Shown: positions 43,602 through 52,164, counted from the stretch's first letter. The stretch: DNA of 64,000 bases from Owenweeksia sp965214115 (GCA_965214115.1 CBDCAU010000003.1:434001-498000), one strand, 5' to 3'. Program-made: numbers and translations. The notes: generated by a model not told the origin, from the sequence alone.

Positions 43602-43955
43602 TTAGGCTTTGTTGCCTGATTTAAAGAAAGATTGGCCACTGTCTGGTTTTTTGGTATCCGTGCGGTTGTTAGAAACTTGGCTGTTGATTTCTTCGCGCGG
43701 AATCACGATTTCTTGGCCCGGAAAAATTTTGTCGGGGTCTTTTATCGTGTCTTTGTTCGCCTCGTAAATTTTGCGCCAGTCGCCGGCTTTGCCCAGTTTT
43801 TCTTGAGCTATTTTAGAGAGGGAGTCGCCACTTTTAATCGTGTATTTTTCCACTTGTGGTTTGGGCGGTGGCGTGTTTTTCAAATCCGCCCGCGCCGTCT
43901 CCTTTTTCTCGACGGGTTTTTCCTCGCCTTTTTTCATAAAATCGAATAGTCCCAT
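43602..43955 (-). CDS. LysM-domain protein
   Basis: ATG 43955 is chosen (MGLFDFMKKGEEKPVEKKE); the longer frame has no conserved start. The single LysM domain at about residues 38-86 reads YTIKSGDSLSKIAQEKLG to DPDKIFPGQEIVIP and binds peptidoglycan-type glycans. There is no signal peptide, which recalls the cytoplasmic potassium-binding LysM proteins, but the BON domain of that family is absent. Confidence 0.8.
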   Translation of the reverse strand: MGLFDFMKKGEEKPVEKKETARADLKNTPPPKPQVEKYTIKSGDSLSKIAQEKLGKAGDWRKIYEANKDTIKDPDKIFPGQEIVIPREEINSQVSNNRTDTKKPDSGQSFFKSGNKA

Positions 43956-44271
43956 TTTGATTTGTGTTATATTAATGGCGGGGTAACTTTTTGACAGGCA
44001 AAAAGTTCGGCCTTTTATAAAATGTCCATCGAAAAATTTAAATTTAATTATAGCAGGAATTCTCATCATTTTATAGAAATAAATCCCACACTATGCTTTT
44101 CAGGAATATATGGCCTAAAGCATAATTTCCATTGGATTTTTTAGCAGAATTCTGATAAAGGTTGAAAACCTGTCAACTTGCGCGCGAATCAAAAAAAAAA
44201 GCGAAACAATTCCTGAAGACCCCACTTTTTTTCACCTCTAAAAAAACCGCCCCGCGCGGCCTTTCCCTTTT

Positions 44272-44279
44272 TACTTTTG
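44272..44279 (+). promoter_or_regulatory. -7 box for the glutamate-type dehydrogenase gene
   Basis: TACTTTTG matches TAnnTTTG and lies 27 bases before ATG 44307, so the leader is short. Confidence 0.45.
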
Positions 44280-44306
44280 CGCGGAATTTCTGAAACCGCC
44301 AACAAA

Positions 44307-45533
44307 ATGAAAGAATTGCTCAAAATCTATGAAAACAAGCCGCCCCGCATTGTTTTTCATTGGCACGACAGCGAGACGATTGCCGAGGGCTGGGTGGTGA
44401 TTAATTCGCTGCGCGGCGGCGCGGCGGGCGGCGGCACACGGATGCGCGAAGGGCTGAACCAACACGAAGTCTTGAGCCTCGCCAAGACGATGGAAATCAA
44501 ATTTACCGTGGCCGGCCCACCGATTGGCGGCGCCAAAAGCGGCATCAATTTCAACCCCAACGACCCGCGCAAAAGTGGCGTTTTGGAACGGTGGTACAAA
44601 GCCGTAACCCCTTTGTTGAAAACCTATTACGGCACGGGCGGCGACCTGAACGTGGACGAAATCCACGAGGTAATTCCCATTACCCAAGAAATGGGGATCG
44701 AGCATCCGCAAGAAGGTGTTTTGGTGGGCCATCACAATCCCGATGAGAAAAGCAAAAAGCGGAAAATCAAGCAGTTGCAAGAGGGCGTACTTTTTCCGAT
44801 AACGGAAGAGAAACTGACCCCCGGTGAACCCGATCAATACACCGTGGCCGATATGATAACTGGCTGGGGCACAGCGGAATCGGTGCGGCATTTTTATGAA
44901 ATTTATGGTGGTGAATTGGCCGGAAAACGCGCCATTATCCAAGGGTGGGGAAATGTGGCGGCGGCGGCGGCTTTTTACTTGGCGCAAAATGGCGTGAAAA
45001 TCGTCGGCATCATCGACCGCGTGGGTGGCTTGTTAAACGAAGATGGATTTCCGTACGAAGAAATCAAGGAGCTTTTCAATGCGAAAACCGGGAATTATTT
45101 GGTGAGCGACAAACTGATGAAATTCGCCGACATCGAAAAGAAAATTTGGAAGGTGGGCGCGGAGATTTTTATTCCGGCGGCGGCATCGCGATTGGTGGAC
45201 AAAAGCCATTTGGACAAGATGATAAAAAACGGCTTGGAAGTGATATCCAGCGGGGCCAACGTACCCTTCGCCGACAAAGAGATTTTCTACGGTCCCATCT
45301 CCGAATACGCGGACAAAAAAGTGGCTTGTATCCCAGATTTCATCAGCAACTGCGGGATGGCGCGCGTCTTCGGTTATTTAATGGAAGATGATGCGAGAAT
45401 CTCCGACACCGCCATTTTTCAGGATACATCCGACACCATTAAAAGGGCGTTGGAAAATTGCCACCAAAAACGCCAAAAGAAGGATTTATTGACCCAGACC
45501 GCCTACGAAATTGCTTTGGAACAACTGACGTAA
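44307..45533 (+). CDS. Glu/Leu/Phe/Val dehydrogenase family protein
   Basis: This enzyme reversibly deaminates an amino acid (probably glutamate) with NAD(P). The N-terminal domain has GGGTRMREGL and FTVAGPPIGGAKSGI with the catalytic lysine, and GTGGDLNVDE with the second catalytic aspartate. The Rossmann domain holds IIQGWGNVAAAAAFYLAQNG. The C-terminus holds FIPAAASRLV and ISSGANVPF. A 30-residue insert around 150-180 (DEKSKKRKIKQLQEG) is unusual for the classic enzyme. ATG 44307 is used because MKELLKIYE begins the conserved part. Confidence 0.88.
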   Translation: MKELLKIYENKPPRIVFHWHDSETIAEGWVVINSLRGGAAGGGTRMREGLNQHEVLSLAKTMEIKFTVAGPPIGGAKSGINFNPNDPRKSGVLERWYKAVTPLLKTYYGTGGDLNVDEIHEVIPITQEMGIEHPQEGVLVGHHNPDEKSKKRKIKQLQEGVLFPITEEKLTPGEPDQYTVADMITGWGTAESVRHFYEIYGGELAGKRAIIQGWGNVAAAAAFYLAQNGVKIVGIIDRVGGLLNEDGFPYEEIKELFNAKTGNYLVSDKLMKFADIEKKIWKVGAEIFIPAAASRLVDKSHLDKMIKNGLEVISSGANVPFADKEIFYGPISEYADKKVACIPDFISNCGMARVFGYLMEDDARISDTAIFQDTSDTIKRALENCHQKRQKKDLLTQTAYEIALEQLT

Positions 45534-45554
45534 AATTCTGAAAAACAATCTACT

Positions 45555-46958
45555 ATGTATTTATTGATGGTCGTGATTTTTGTGCTGGGCTATGCCGCCA
45601 TTGCGCTAGAACACCAAATCCACATTGACAAGGCCGCCTCGGCGCTGGTTACTGGCGTTTTGTGCTGGACGGTGTACGTCCTCGGCGCGCACGGCATTGT
45701 CGATTTTGATGCGATTCCGCATTATCTGATGGAGGTTTTCCACGGCGACACGGGCACGGTGGAAGGTCGCTATGAGATTGTCACTCATTATGTTACGCAT
45801 TTTCAAATGCTGGAACACCTCGGCGAAATCGCGTCTATTTTATTCTTTCTGCTTGGCGCGATGACTATCGTGGAACTCGTCGATGCCCACGAAGGATTCG
45901 CCGTCATCACCGACCGCATCCGCACCACTGACAAGCGGAAATTGCTGTGGATTATCTGCATCCTCACCTTCTTTTTCAGCGCTGCGCTGGACAACCTCAC
46001 CACTTCCATCGTAATGATTTCGCTATTGCGAAAATTGATTGACACCAAGGAAAACCGCTGGCTCTTTGCGGGAATGGTCATTGTCTCTGCCAATGCTGGC
46101 GGGGCGTGGTCGCCCATTGGCGATGTCACTACCACAATGCTTTGGATTGGCGGGCAAATCACCACCGTGGCCGTTGTCACCAAATTGATCATCCCTAGTT
46201 TGGTGTGTATGCTCGTGCCGCTGGTCGTGCTTTCTTTTATGATGAAAGGCAATGTGCAACGTCCGCTAAGGGCTGAAGGATTAGAACATTATACAAATCC
46301 CACCACGCCTACCGAACGGAATTTGGTTTTTGTGGCGGGGGTTCTCGGTTTGCTTTTCGTGCCCGTTTTCAAAACGTACACCCACCTCCCGCCTTTTATG
46401 GGTATGATGCTGAGCCTCGGCGTTTTATGGGTTTTGACGGAAATTTTGCACCGCAGCAAGAACGTGGAGGAAAAATCGCAACTGAGCGTCATCGGCGTTT
46501 TGCGGAAAGTGGATACCGCCACCATCCTGTTTTTCCTTGGGATTTTATTGGCCGTGGCGAGCCTGCAAAGTGCGGGGCAACTCAACGAAATGGCGGGTTT
46601 TCTGGACGCTAGCTTTGGTACTTCCGAACCCAAAGGTATTTATATAATAAGTATGATTATCGGCCTGCTGAGCGCCATCGTGGACAACGTGCCGCTGGTG
46701 GCCGCCGCGATGGGAATGTACGATATCAACCCTGCCGATTTGGGATTTTTCTCGCAAGACGGGCTGTTCTGGGAATTCCTTGCTTACTGCGCGGGCACGG
46801 GCGGCAGCGCGCTCATCATCGGCTCGGCGGCCGGCGTGGCCGTGATGGGGCTGGAAAATATGAGCTTCGGCTGGTACCTGAAAAAGATTTCGCTGTTGGC
46901 GCTGATTGGATATTTTGCGGGGGCGTTTACTTATATCTTGCAGGAGAGTTTGATTTGA
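45555..46958 (+). CDS. nhaD: NhaD-type sodium/proton antiporter
   Basis: About twelve hydrophobic helices over 467 residues, with the NhaD-specific start VLGYAAIALEHQIHIDKAAS and the conserved SAALDNLTTSIVMISLLRKL, ANAGGAWSPIGDVTTTMLW and SAIVDNVPLVAAAMGMY motifs. It exports Na+ in exchange for protons in salty or alkaline habitats. It follows the dehydrogenase by 21 bases and may be in the same operon. Confidence 0.93.
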   Translation: MYLLMVVIFVLGYAAIALEHQIHIDKAASALVTGVLCWTVYVLGAHGIVDFDAIPHYLMEVFHGDTGTVEGRYEIVTHYVTHFQMLEHLGEIASILFFLLGAMTIVELVDAHEGFAVITDRIRTTDKRKLLWIICILTFFFSAALDNLTTSIVMISLLRKLIDTKENRWLFAGMVIVSANAGGAWSPIGDVTTTMLWIGGQITTVAVVTKLIIPSLVCMLVPLVVLSFMMKGNVQRPLRAEGLEHYTNPTTPTERNLVFVAGVLGLLFVPVFKTYTHLPPFMGMMLSLGVLWVLTEILHRSKNVEEKSQLSVIGVLRKVDTATILFFLGILLAVASLQSAGQLNEMAGFLDASFGTSEPKGIYIISMIIGLLSAIVDNVPLVAAAMGMYDINPADLGFFSQDGLFWEFLAYCAGTGGSALIIGSAAGVAVMGLENMSFGWYLKKISLLALIGYFAGAFTYILQESLI

Positions 46959-46962
46959 TTCA

Positions 46963-47712
46963 ATGGAGCAAAGAAAAAAGCTCAGTAGGTTTTCTGTTGA
47001 ACAACTGAAAAAAATAGACTCTTTTTTAAAATTTTTAAGAGAGAAAAATTTAGAATTTGATTTTTTACAAGACTTCACTTTTGAGATTAAGATAACCCAT
47101 ACAGAACATCCAGAGTATTGGCTTAAAGCCCATATCTTCAAGCGGTCTTCAAATGATATAGCATTCACCTGCTCGGCGAATTCGGTCGGTAGCGGTATTC
47201 TATCAGTCGGGGATAGATTTTCGACTTTTAAAGCAAGTAATAAAAATCTCGCTATACCGAGTAAATTCATTAACGATTATATTCTTTATTGGATTTCCTT
47301 GGTGAATGATAAGGAATTCTTGTTATCAAGTATTCTTGAACCCAATTTCCATTTTTATTTTAAAGAGGCATTTGATGAGTTTCAGCTTCAAGATGAAGAT
47401 GCGCATACCCAACCATTTCCCTTTGAAAAACAAGTGCTGATAGATGATTTTTCAGAGAAAACCATTGAAATCATTCTTCGCCATCAAAAGAATTCAGAAG
47501 CCCCAGAAGAATTTGATAAAATTGAAATTGAAATTAAGGACTTGAAGAAAAAGCTTCCAGTTCTGACCAAACAACAGGTTGTAAATCGTCTCGCAAAAAT
47601 TTGGGCTTATATGAGAAAGTTGGGAATCGATTTTACAAAGGAACTTAAATCCGAAGCTTTCAAAGATTTGGCCGAAGGAATCTGGGGCGGTTTGAAAGGT
47701 TTGCTCAATTAA
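46963..47712 (+). CDS. hypothetical protein, AT-rich
   Basis: The 249-residue cytoplasmic protein has a helical start (FSVEQLKKIDSFLKFLREKN), a central mixed region (FTFEIKITHTEHPEYWLKAH) and an amphipathic C-terminus (LTKQQVVNRLAKIWAYMRKL). It has no recognised domain and is more AT-rich than nhaD, which ends 4 bases upstream. It may be the first accessory gene of the toxin-antitoxin cluster. Confidence 0.62.
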   Translation: MEQRKKLSRFSVEQLKKIDSFLKFLREKNLEFDFLQDFTFEIKITHTEHPEYWLKAHIFKRSSNDIAFTCSANSVGSGILSVGDRFSTFKASNKNLAIPSKFINDYILYWISLVNDKEFLLSSILEPNFHFYFKEAFDEFQLQDEDAHTQPFPFEKQVLIDDFSEKTIEIILRHQKNSEAPEEFDKIEIEIKDLKKKLPVLTKQQVVNRLAKIWAYMRKLGIDFTKELKSEAFKDLAEGIWGGLKGLLN

Positions 47713-47743
47713 TTTTCTATTCGGTTGAGATTCGTGATTTATT

Positions 47744-47751
47744 TACATTTG
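47744..47751 (+). promoter_or_regulatory. -7 box before a small antitoxin-like ORF
   Basis: TACATTTG matches TAnnTTTG, with a TTG 16 bases upstream at 47725-47727. It lies 23 bases before the TTG start at 47775. Confidence 0.35.
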
Positions 47752-47774
47752 TAGAAGAACTGAAATTTCATTCC

Positions 47775-47915
47775 TTGAAGAATACTAAAAAATCTGAGCA
47801 GCAGGTAAAGGAAATTCAAAAGCGTCTCGCGCGGCGGATTTACGAAATGGATGACGTGAATGAGGTTTTGAGGTTTGAAAAAAAACTCATAGAAATTTTG
47901 AAAGAACCGGAGTAA
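47775..47915 (+). CDS. possible orphan antitoxin-like ORF (46 residues)
   Basis: From TTG 47775 to TAA 47913-47915 the frame reads KEIQKRLARRIYEMDDVNEV and then LRFEKKLIEIL. It shares the R-L-x-R-x-I-x3-D-D-x2-E-x2-R-x-E-K pattern with the N-terminus of the two antitoxins that follow. No toxin gene follows it directly. It may be a truncated third copy or a small regulator. Confidence 0.4.
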   Translation: MKNTKKSEQQVKEIQKRLARRIYEMDDVNEVLRFEKKLIEILKEPE

Positions 47916-47958
47916 TTGCCTTCTCGCCTTAGAGTTTTCATCAAAAAATCACAACCCA

Positions 47959-48234
47959 ATGAGCGAAACGTTAGAAAAAAGAAAACGAAAATTGTGGCGG
48001 CAAATCCAGCAAGTGGACGACCCCGCCGAGCTGACCCGTATCGAGAAATCTATCAAAAGAGAAAAAGCGGCGGACTGGCGTGAGGCGGCTACCGTTCTGG
48101 AGGACAAGACGTTGGAGGAGATTATTGAAGAGCAAAATTACAAGCCCATATCGTGGGAGGAATTTAAGGAACTGGCCGATAAAGTCGATATTCAAGAACC
48201 ATTAGACCAGCTTTTGGCGCAGCTTTCCAAATGA
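47959..48234 (+). CDS. antitoxin of PIN module 1
   Basis: The 91-residue helical, charged protein (SETLEKRKRKLWRQIQQVDD, then ADWREAATVLEDKTLEEII) overlaps the toxin by ATGA. It fills the VapB role: its N-terminal part is nearly identical to the antitoxin of module 2 and its last 30 residues (SWEEFKELADKVDIQ) differ. The differing end probably binds the toxin. No known VapB fold is obvious. Confidence 0.75.
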   Translation: MSETLEKRKRKLWRQIQQVDDPAELTRIEKSIKREKAADWREAATVLEDKTLEEIIEEQNYKPISWEEFKELADKVDIQEPLDQLLAQLSK

Positions 48235-48686
48235 GACTTTTATTGGACACCAACATCGCGCTGACTATGGCGCGACGGAATGTAGTCGCGAACAACCTTG
48301 AGCAAGAATTCAGGTTTTTTACCGACCCGAACACGCTCTTGATTTCCGCGGTCACGCTGGGCGAATTGGAATCTATTGTGTTGCAAAATAGTTGGGGTGC
48401 GAGAAAACGGCACGACTTAGATTACCTTCTTTCGAAATTTGTGACGCTCGCCATCCGTCGGCCAAAAATTATAAAAGCCTACGCCAAAATAGATGCCTTC
48501 TCCCAAGGCAAACCCAAACCTGAAAACCCACAATTCTCCTCCCGAAATATGGGTAAAAACGACCTTTGGATTGCGGCCACTGCCAATGTTTACGACCTCC
48601 ACGTTTTCACTACCAATGGGGATTTCGACCATTTGGCAGCTGCGTTTGTCAATTTGACCAAAGTGGATTTGAGCAAGTTTGTTTAG
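48231..48686 (+). CDS. VapC-like PIN toxin of module 1
   Basis: The 151-residue PIN ribonuclease has LLLDTNIALTMARRN with D6, TLGELESIVL with the glutamate, NDLWIAATANVYDL with the third acid, and TTNGDFDHLA with the fourth. Its C-terminal 72 residues are almost identical to the module 2 toxin while the first 78 differ. It is probably a tRNA- or rRNA-cutting toxin, silenced by the preceding antitoxin. Confidence 0.85.
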   Translation: MRLLLDTNIALTMARRNVVANNLEQEFRFFTDPNTLLISAVTLGELESIVLQNSWGARKRHDLDYLLSKFVTLAIRRPKIIKAYAKIDAFSQGKPKPENPQFSSRNMGKNDLWIAATANVYDLHVFTTNGDFDHLAAAFVNLTKVDLSKFV

Positions 48687-48773
48687 ATTTCCCGTCGGAC
48701 TTTTTGCCGAGAATTGCCACATTTTTTTTCTTGAAAAAGCTATTTCTGTTGATGGTAAAAAATTAAAGAGGCA

Positions 48774-49049
48774 ATGAGCGAAACTTTAGAGAAAAGAAAA
48801 CGGAAATTATGGCGGCAAATCCAACAAGTGGACGACCCCGCCGAACTGATCCGCATCGAAAAATCTATCAAAAGAGAAAAAGCGGCGGACTGGCGTGAGG
48901 CTGTTACTGTGCTGGAGGACAAGACGTTGGAAGAAATTATTGAAGAGCAAAACTATCAACCGCCCAAGCGCGAAGAATTTAAAAAAGCCATTTCAGGTTT
49001 CGAGATAAAACAATCGCTTGACGAAATGCTGGCACAGATTAGAAAATGA
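48774..49049 (+). CDS. antitoxin of PIN module 2
   Basis: The 91-residue protein differs from the module 1 antitoxin at only two positions (T26I, A44V) over its first 61 residues, then diverges (PPKREEFKKAISGFEIKQS). Silent changes in the conserved part show it is not a very recent copy. It overlaps its toxin by ATGA. Confidence 0.75.
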   Translation: MSETLEKRKRKLWRQIQQVDDPAELIRIEKSIKREKAADWREAVTVLEDKTLEEIIEEQNYQPPKREEFKKAISGFEIKQSLDEMLAQIRK

Positions 49050-49501
49050 CTTTTCTTTTTGACACCAACATTATCCTGACCTACGTCCGTCGACCGGAAT
49101 GGGAAGAAAAATTTGAGGAGCGTTATCGAATTTCTGAATCAGGCGCAAATTTGGCGGTTTCCGTGGTGACCGTCGGCGAACTCAAATCCTTCGCCAAGCA
49201 AAATCAATGGGGCGGACGCAAACTGTCAAAACTGTGGAATCTTTTGGATAATTATCTGATTTTGGATATTAACCGCCCCAAAATCCTCAACGCCTACGCC
49301 AAAATCGACGCCTTCTCCCAAGGCAAACCCAAGCCTGAAAACCCAAAATTCTCCTCCCGAAATATGGGCAAAAACGACCTTTGGATTGCGGCGACCGCAA
49401 ATGTTTATGACCTCCGCCTCTTCACCACCAATGGTGATTTCGACCACTTGGCGGAGGATTTTGTCAATTTGACCAAAGTGGATTTGAGCGAGTTCGTTTG
49501 A
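49046..49501 (+). CDS. VapC-like PIN toxin of module 2
   Basis: The 151-residue PIN protein has FLFDTNIILTYVRRP (first acid), VTVGELKSFAKQN (second), NDLWIAATANVYDL (third) and TTNGDFDHLA (fourth). The N-terminal half differs strongly from module 1, while AYAKIDAFSQGKPKPENP to the end is nearly the same. All catalytic acids are intact. Confidence 0.85.
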   Translation: MTFLFDTNIILTYVRRPEWEEKFEERYRISESGANLAVSVVTVGELKSFAKQNQWGGRKLSKLWNLLDNYLILDINRPKILNAYAKIDAFSQGKPKPENPKFSSRNMGKNDLWIAATANVYDLRLFTTNGDFDHLAEDFVNLTKVDLSEFV

Positions 49502-49502
49502 A

Positions 49503-49526
49503 ACACAGAGACGCAGAGGCACGGAG
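49503..49526 (+). repeat. left 24-bp inverted repeat beside the GxxExxY gene
   Basis: This 24-base copy, built on ACGCAGAGGCACGGAG, recurs inverted at 50039-50062 with one mismatch, flanking the GxxExxY gene. It begins just after the stop of PIN toxin 2. Confidence 0.75.
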
Positions 49527-49546
49527 AGAAGGAAGGTCGCCAAAGA

Positions 49547-49954
49547 TTAGGGTGAATTCAAATCGCCGTTTATGATTCGGCGGATGCCGTTTTTCAAAAG
49601 CGTTTCGTGAAAATTGATGAGCAAGCCCAGCTTTTTATGAGACAAACGGAGATAGGTCAGCGTTTTAACCTGAAACACTTTGGGCATATTTTCCACCGCT
49701 TTCAGTTCCAAAACCAAGGCGTTTTCCACCAAAATATCGATGCTAAACCGCTTGCCCAGCCGCTTGCCTTTATATTCCACTTCAACTGGCACTTCCATAT
49801 CCGCTTGCAGTCCTGCTTCTCTCAATTCCTGTAAAAGACAAATTTGATAAACGCTTTCAATCAGGCCCGGCCCCAGCTCGCGGTGCACCTCAATGGCGCA
49901 GGCTATCACGATGGATGTCAATCGGTTCCAGTCGGCTTCGGTTTTTAGAGTCAT
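49547..49954 (-). CDS. GxxExxY protein (PD-(D/E)xK-like)
   Basis: The start is ATG 49954 (MTLKTEADWNRL). The protein has the naming motif G-x2-E-x2-Y in GPGLIESVY and then LLQELREAGLQADMEVPVEV, YKGKRLGKRFSIDILVEN and LVLELKAVENM, the last two holding the D...ExK nuclease-like site. The function is unknown although the family is widespread. It lies between inverted copies of a GC-rich repeat. Confidence 0.85.
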   Translation of the reverse strand: MTLKTEADWNRLTSIVIACAIEVHRELGPGLIESVYQICLLQELREAGLQADMEVPVEVEYKGKRLGKRFSIDILVENALVLELKAVENMPKVFQVKTLTYLRLSHKKLGLLINFHETLLKNGIRRIINGDLNSP

Positions 49955-49967
49955 TGTTTTTATTTTT

Positions 49968-50120
49968 AAACACGGAGACACAGGGGAACAGAGAAAGCAA
50001 TTTTATGAAAATATATTGTAAGATTCAAAAAGAAAAACCTCCGTGCCTCTGCGTCTCGGTGTTTTCTTTAAAGAAAAGCAAATCCAACCCAAAACTCCGT
50101 GCCTCTGCGCCTCCGTGTTT
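49968..50120. repeat. right-hand repeats of the GxxExxY unit
   Basis: Three copies of the same family lie here: AAACACGGAGACACAGGGGA from 49968, then the inverted copy built on CTCCGTGCCTCTGCGTCTCG at 50039-50062 and a further one, CTCCGTGCCTCTGCGCCTCC, at 50097-50116. The rest of the 300-base gap to exbB is AT-rich with no gene. Confidence 0.7.
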
Positions 50121-50222
50121 AATTATCAGGAAGCACGACCCAAAAACTCCCTATCTCTTTGTTTAAACATTCCCCCGTTCATTTCTCGCACCAAATAACA
50201 ATTCCCGCCCCTCCCCCCGCGT

Positions 50223-50230
50223 TACCTTTG
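50223..50230 (+). promoter_or_regulatory. -7 box for the exbB operon
   Basis: TACCTTTG matches TAnnTTTG, 26 bases before the exbB ATG. No TTG at -33; a C-rich run precedes it. Confidence 0.45.
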
Positions 50231-50255
50231 GCAGTCAATAATTTGACCTCATTTT

Positions 50256-50960
50256 ATGCACATCCCTTTTTTGCAGATTGAAATGCCGGACACCGCGCTG
50301 ACGGGCGGCGAAATGCCGGAGGAAAAGACACTTTCCATCTTGGAATTGATTACCAGCGGCGGCGTTGGCGGCATTATTATTATGAGCGTTTTGTTCATCC
50401 TGAGCATCATCGCCATCTATATTTTTATCGAAAGATGGAACGCGATAAAACGCGCCAATAAAGTGGACGCGAATTTCATCAATCACATTAAAGACCACGT
50501 GGCCAACGGCAAGCTGGAATCGGCGCAAGCCCTTTGCCAGAGCCAAGATACGCCTGTGGCGCGGATGATTGGCAAGGGGATTTCACGCATTGGCAAACCG
50601 CTGAAAGACATCAGTTCCGCCATCGAAAACACCGGCAAACTGGAAGTGACTCGGATGGAAAAAAACTTGGCCGCCCTCGCCACCATCGCCGGCGCCGCGC
50701 CGATGATTGGTTTCCTCGGCACCGTTATCGGGATGATTCTCGCCTTCCACGAAATGGCGGCGGCGGGCGGTCAAATCGACATCGAGCTTTTAGCGGAAGG
50801 AATTTATACGGCGATGACAACCACAGTAGCAGGTTTGGCGGTAGGAATTATCGCTTATATTGGTTACAATACCTTGGTAGCCCGCGTAGATAAAGTAGTG
50901 TATAAAATGGAGGCGAATTCAGTAGAATTTTTAGACCTTTTAAATGAACCCGCCCGCTGA
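50256..50960 (+). CDS. exbB: ExbB/TolQ-type proton channel subunit
   Basis: ExbB forms the pentameric stator that, with ExbD, uses the proton gradient to drive TonB. Three membrane helices are visible (about 40-62, 145-165, 185-207), with AAPMIGFLGTVIGMILAF and GIYTAMTTTVAGLAVGIIAY as the conserved pore motifs. It is the first gene of an exbB-exbD-tonB unit, with TGATG coupling to exbD. Confidence 0.93.
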   Translation: MHIPFLQIEMPDTALTGGEMPEEKTLSILELITSGGVGGIIIMSVLFILSIIAIYIFIERWNAIKRANKVDANFINHIKDHVANGKLESAQALCQSQDTPVARMIGKGISRIGKPLKDISSAIENTGKLEVTRMEKNLAALATIAGAAPMIGFLGTVIGMILAFHEMAAAGGQIDIELLAEGIYTAMTTTVAGLAVGIIAYIGYNTLVARVDKVVYKMEANSVEFLDLLNEPAR

Positions 50961-51352
50961 TGGATTTGAAACGAAGAAATCGCGTCAGCGCCGAGTTCAG
51001 TATGAGCAGTATGACGGACATCGTTTTTCTGTTGCTCATCTTTTTTATGCTGGCTTCCACTTTGGTTACGAGTTCCGCGCTGGACTTGGTTTTACCAAAA
51101 AGCAAAGCGCAATCCGTTAAACGGCAGGATGTTACGGTAAATATTTCGCCCGATTTGCGTTTTTCGGTGGGAAGTAAAATCGTGAGCGAGGCCGAGCTGG
51201 AAGGCGAAGTTTTGAAACAAGTGCAAGGCCAAGAAGAGGCGGTATTAATACTGCGCGCCGACCAAAGCGTACCTTACGAAAAGGTAGTAAAGGTGATGGA
51301 TTTGGCTTATAGAAATAAGTTAAAAATGATAGCTGCCACCGACCCTAAATAA
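50960..51352 (+). CDS. exbD: ExbD/TolR-type protein
   Basis: The 130-residue protein has one N-terminal membrane helix (MTDIVFLLLIFFMLASTLVT) carrying the essential aspartate of the proton path (SMTDIVFLLLIFFM), and a periplasmic domain ending in KVVKVMDLAYRNKLKMIAAT. It overlaps exbB by one base and tonB by one base. Confidence 0.92.
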   Translation: MDLKRRNRVSAEFSMSSMTDIVFLLLIFFMLASTLVTSSALDLVLPKSKAQSVKRQDVTVNISPDLRFSVGSKIVSEAELEGEVLKQVQGQEEAVLILRADQSVPYEKVVKVMDLAYRNKLKMIAATDPK

Positions 51353-52164
51353 TGGAAAATCCCGAACAAAAAAAAGATCGCCAAAAGGCACTCATTGGCA
51401 CCGTGATTTTTCACACGGCTTTGCTGTTGGCGTTCATTTTTTTGGGATTATCCTATTACGAACCGAAACCGGAAGACGGCATCGTCATCAATTTTGGCAA
51501 CAGCCAAACGGGACTGGGCGACCAAGCCGATGGCGCGCAAACCTCTGAAACACAGCCCACTCCGAGCGAACCCGTTCCTGAAGATGTTCCCGTCGATAAT
51601 GTTTCGGAAAACGACGTGGCCACGCAGGACGTGGTGGACGCGCCCACCATCGAAAAGAAACCCTCCAAACCAAAAACTACCGAAAAACCCAAGCCAAAAG
51701 AACCGGAAAAACCCAAGCCTTCCGACGCTTTGCAAGATTTGTTGAAGGCCACCGAAAATTCCAAAACGGGCGGGGAAGGCGACGCGGGCGGCAGCGGCGA
51801 CCAAGGCGACCCCAGCGGCGACCCGAACAGTCCAAGTAGAACGGGCGGGGCCACGGGCGGCGGCGGGGCGGGCGGTTCTGGGAATTATTTATTGGGCGGG
51901 CGCGCGGCCACTTCGCGACCCAAGCCGGATTATCCGTGCGAGGCGCAGGGGCGGGTGGTCGTGAAAATTTATGTGGATAGAAACGGCCGCGTAACGCAAG
52001 CGATTGCGGGCGAAAAAATCCCGAACGGCGCGGCCAGCACCACCGCCGACGGCTGCCTTTACAGCCAAGCCGAAAAAGCCGCGCGCGCCACCACTTGGTC
52101 GCCCGACGGCGACGCGCCCGCCACGCAAATCGGCTACATCATCTACAATTTCCGCAAAAATTGA
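51352..52164 (+). CDS. TonB-like energy transducer
   Basis: The N-terminal membrane anchor (IGTVIFHTALLLAFIFLGLS) is followed by a Pro/Lys-rich spacer of the TonB kind (KPSKPKTTEKPKPKEPEKPK), a Gly-rich run and a C-terminal domain (PCEAQGRVVVKIYVDRNGRV) that would contact TonB boxes of outer-membrane receptors. It completes the ExbBD-TonB complex. Its stop overlaps the folC TTG start (TTGA). Confidence 0.82.
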   Translation: MENPEQKKDRQKALIGTVIFHTALLLAFIFLGLSYYEPKPEDGIVINFGNSQTGLGDQADGAQTSETQPTPSEPVPEDVPVDNVSENDVATQDVVDAPTIEKKPSKPKTTEKPKPKEPEKPKPSDALQDLLKATENSKTGGEGDAGGSGDQGDPSGDPNSPSRTGGATGGGGAGGSGNYLLGGRAATSRPKPDYPCEAQGRVVVKIYVDRNGRVTQAIAGEKIPNGAASTTADGCLYSQAEKAARATTWSPDGDAPATQIGYIIYNFRKN

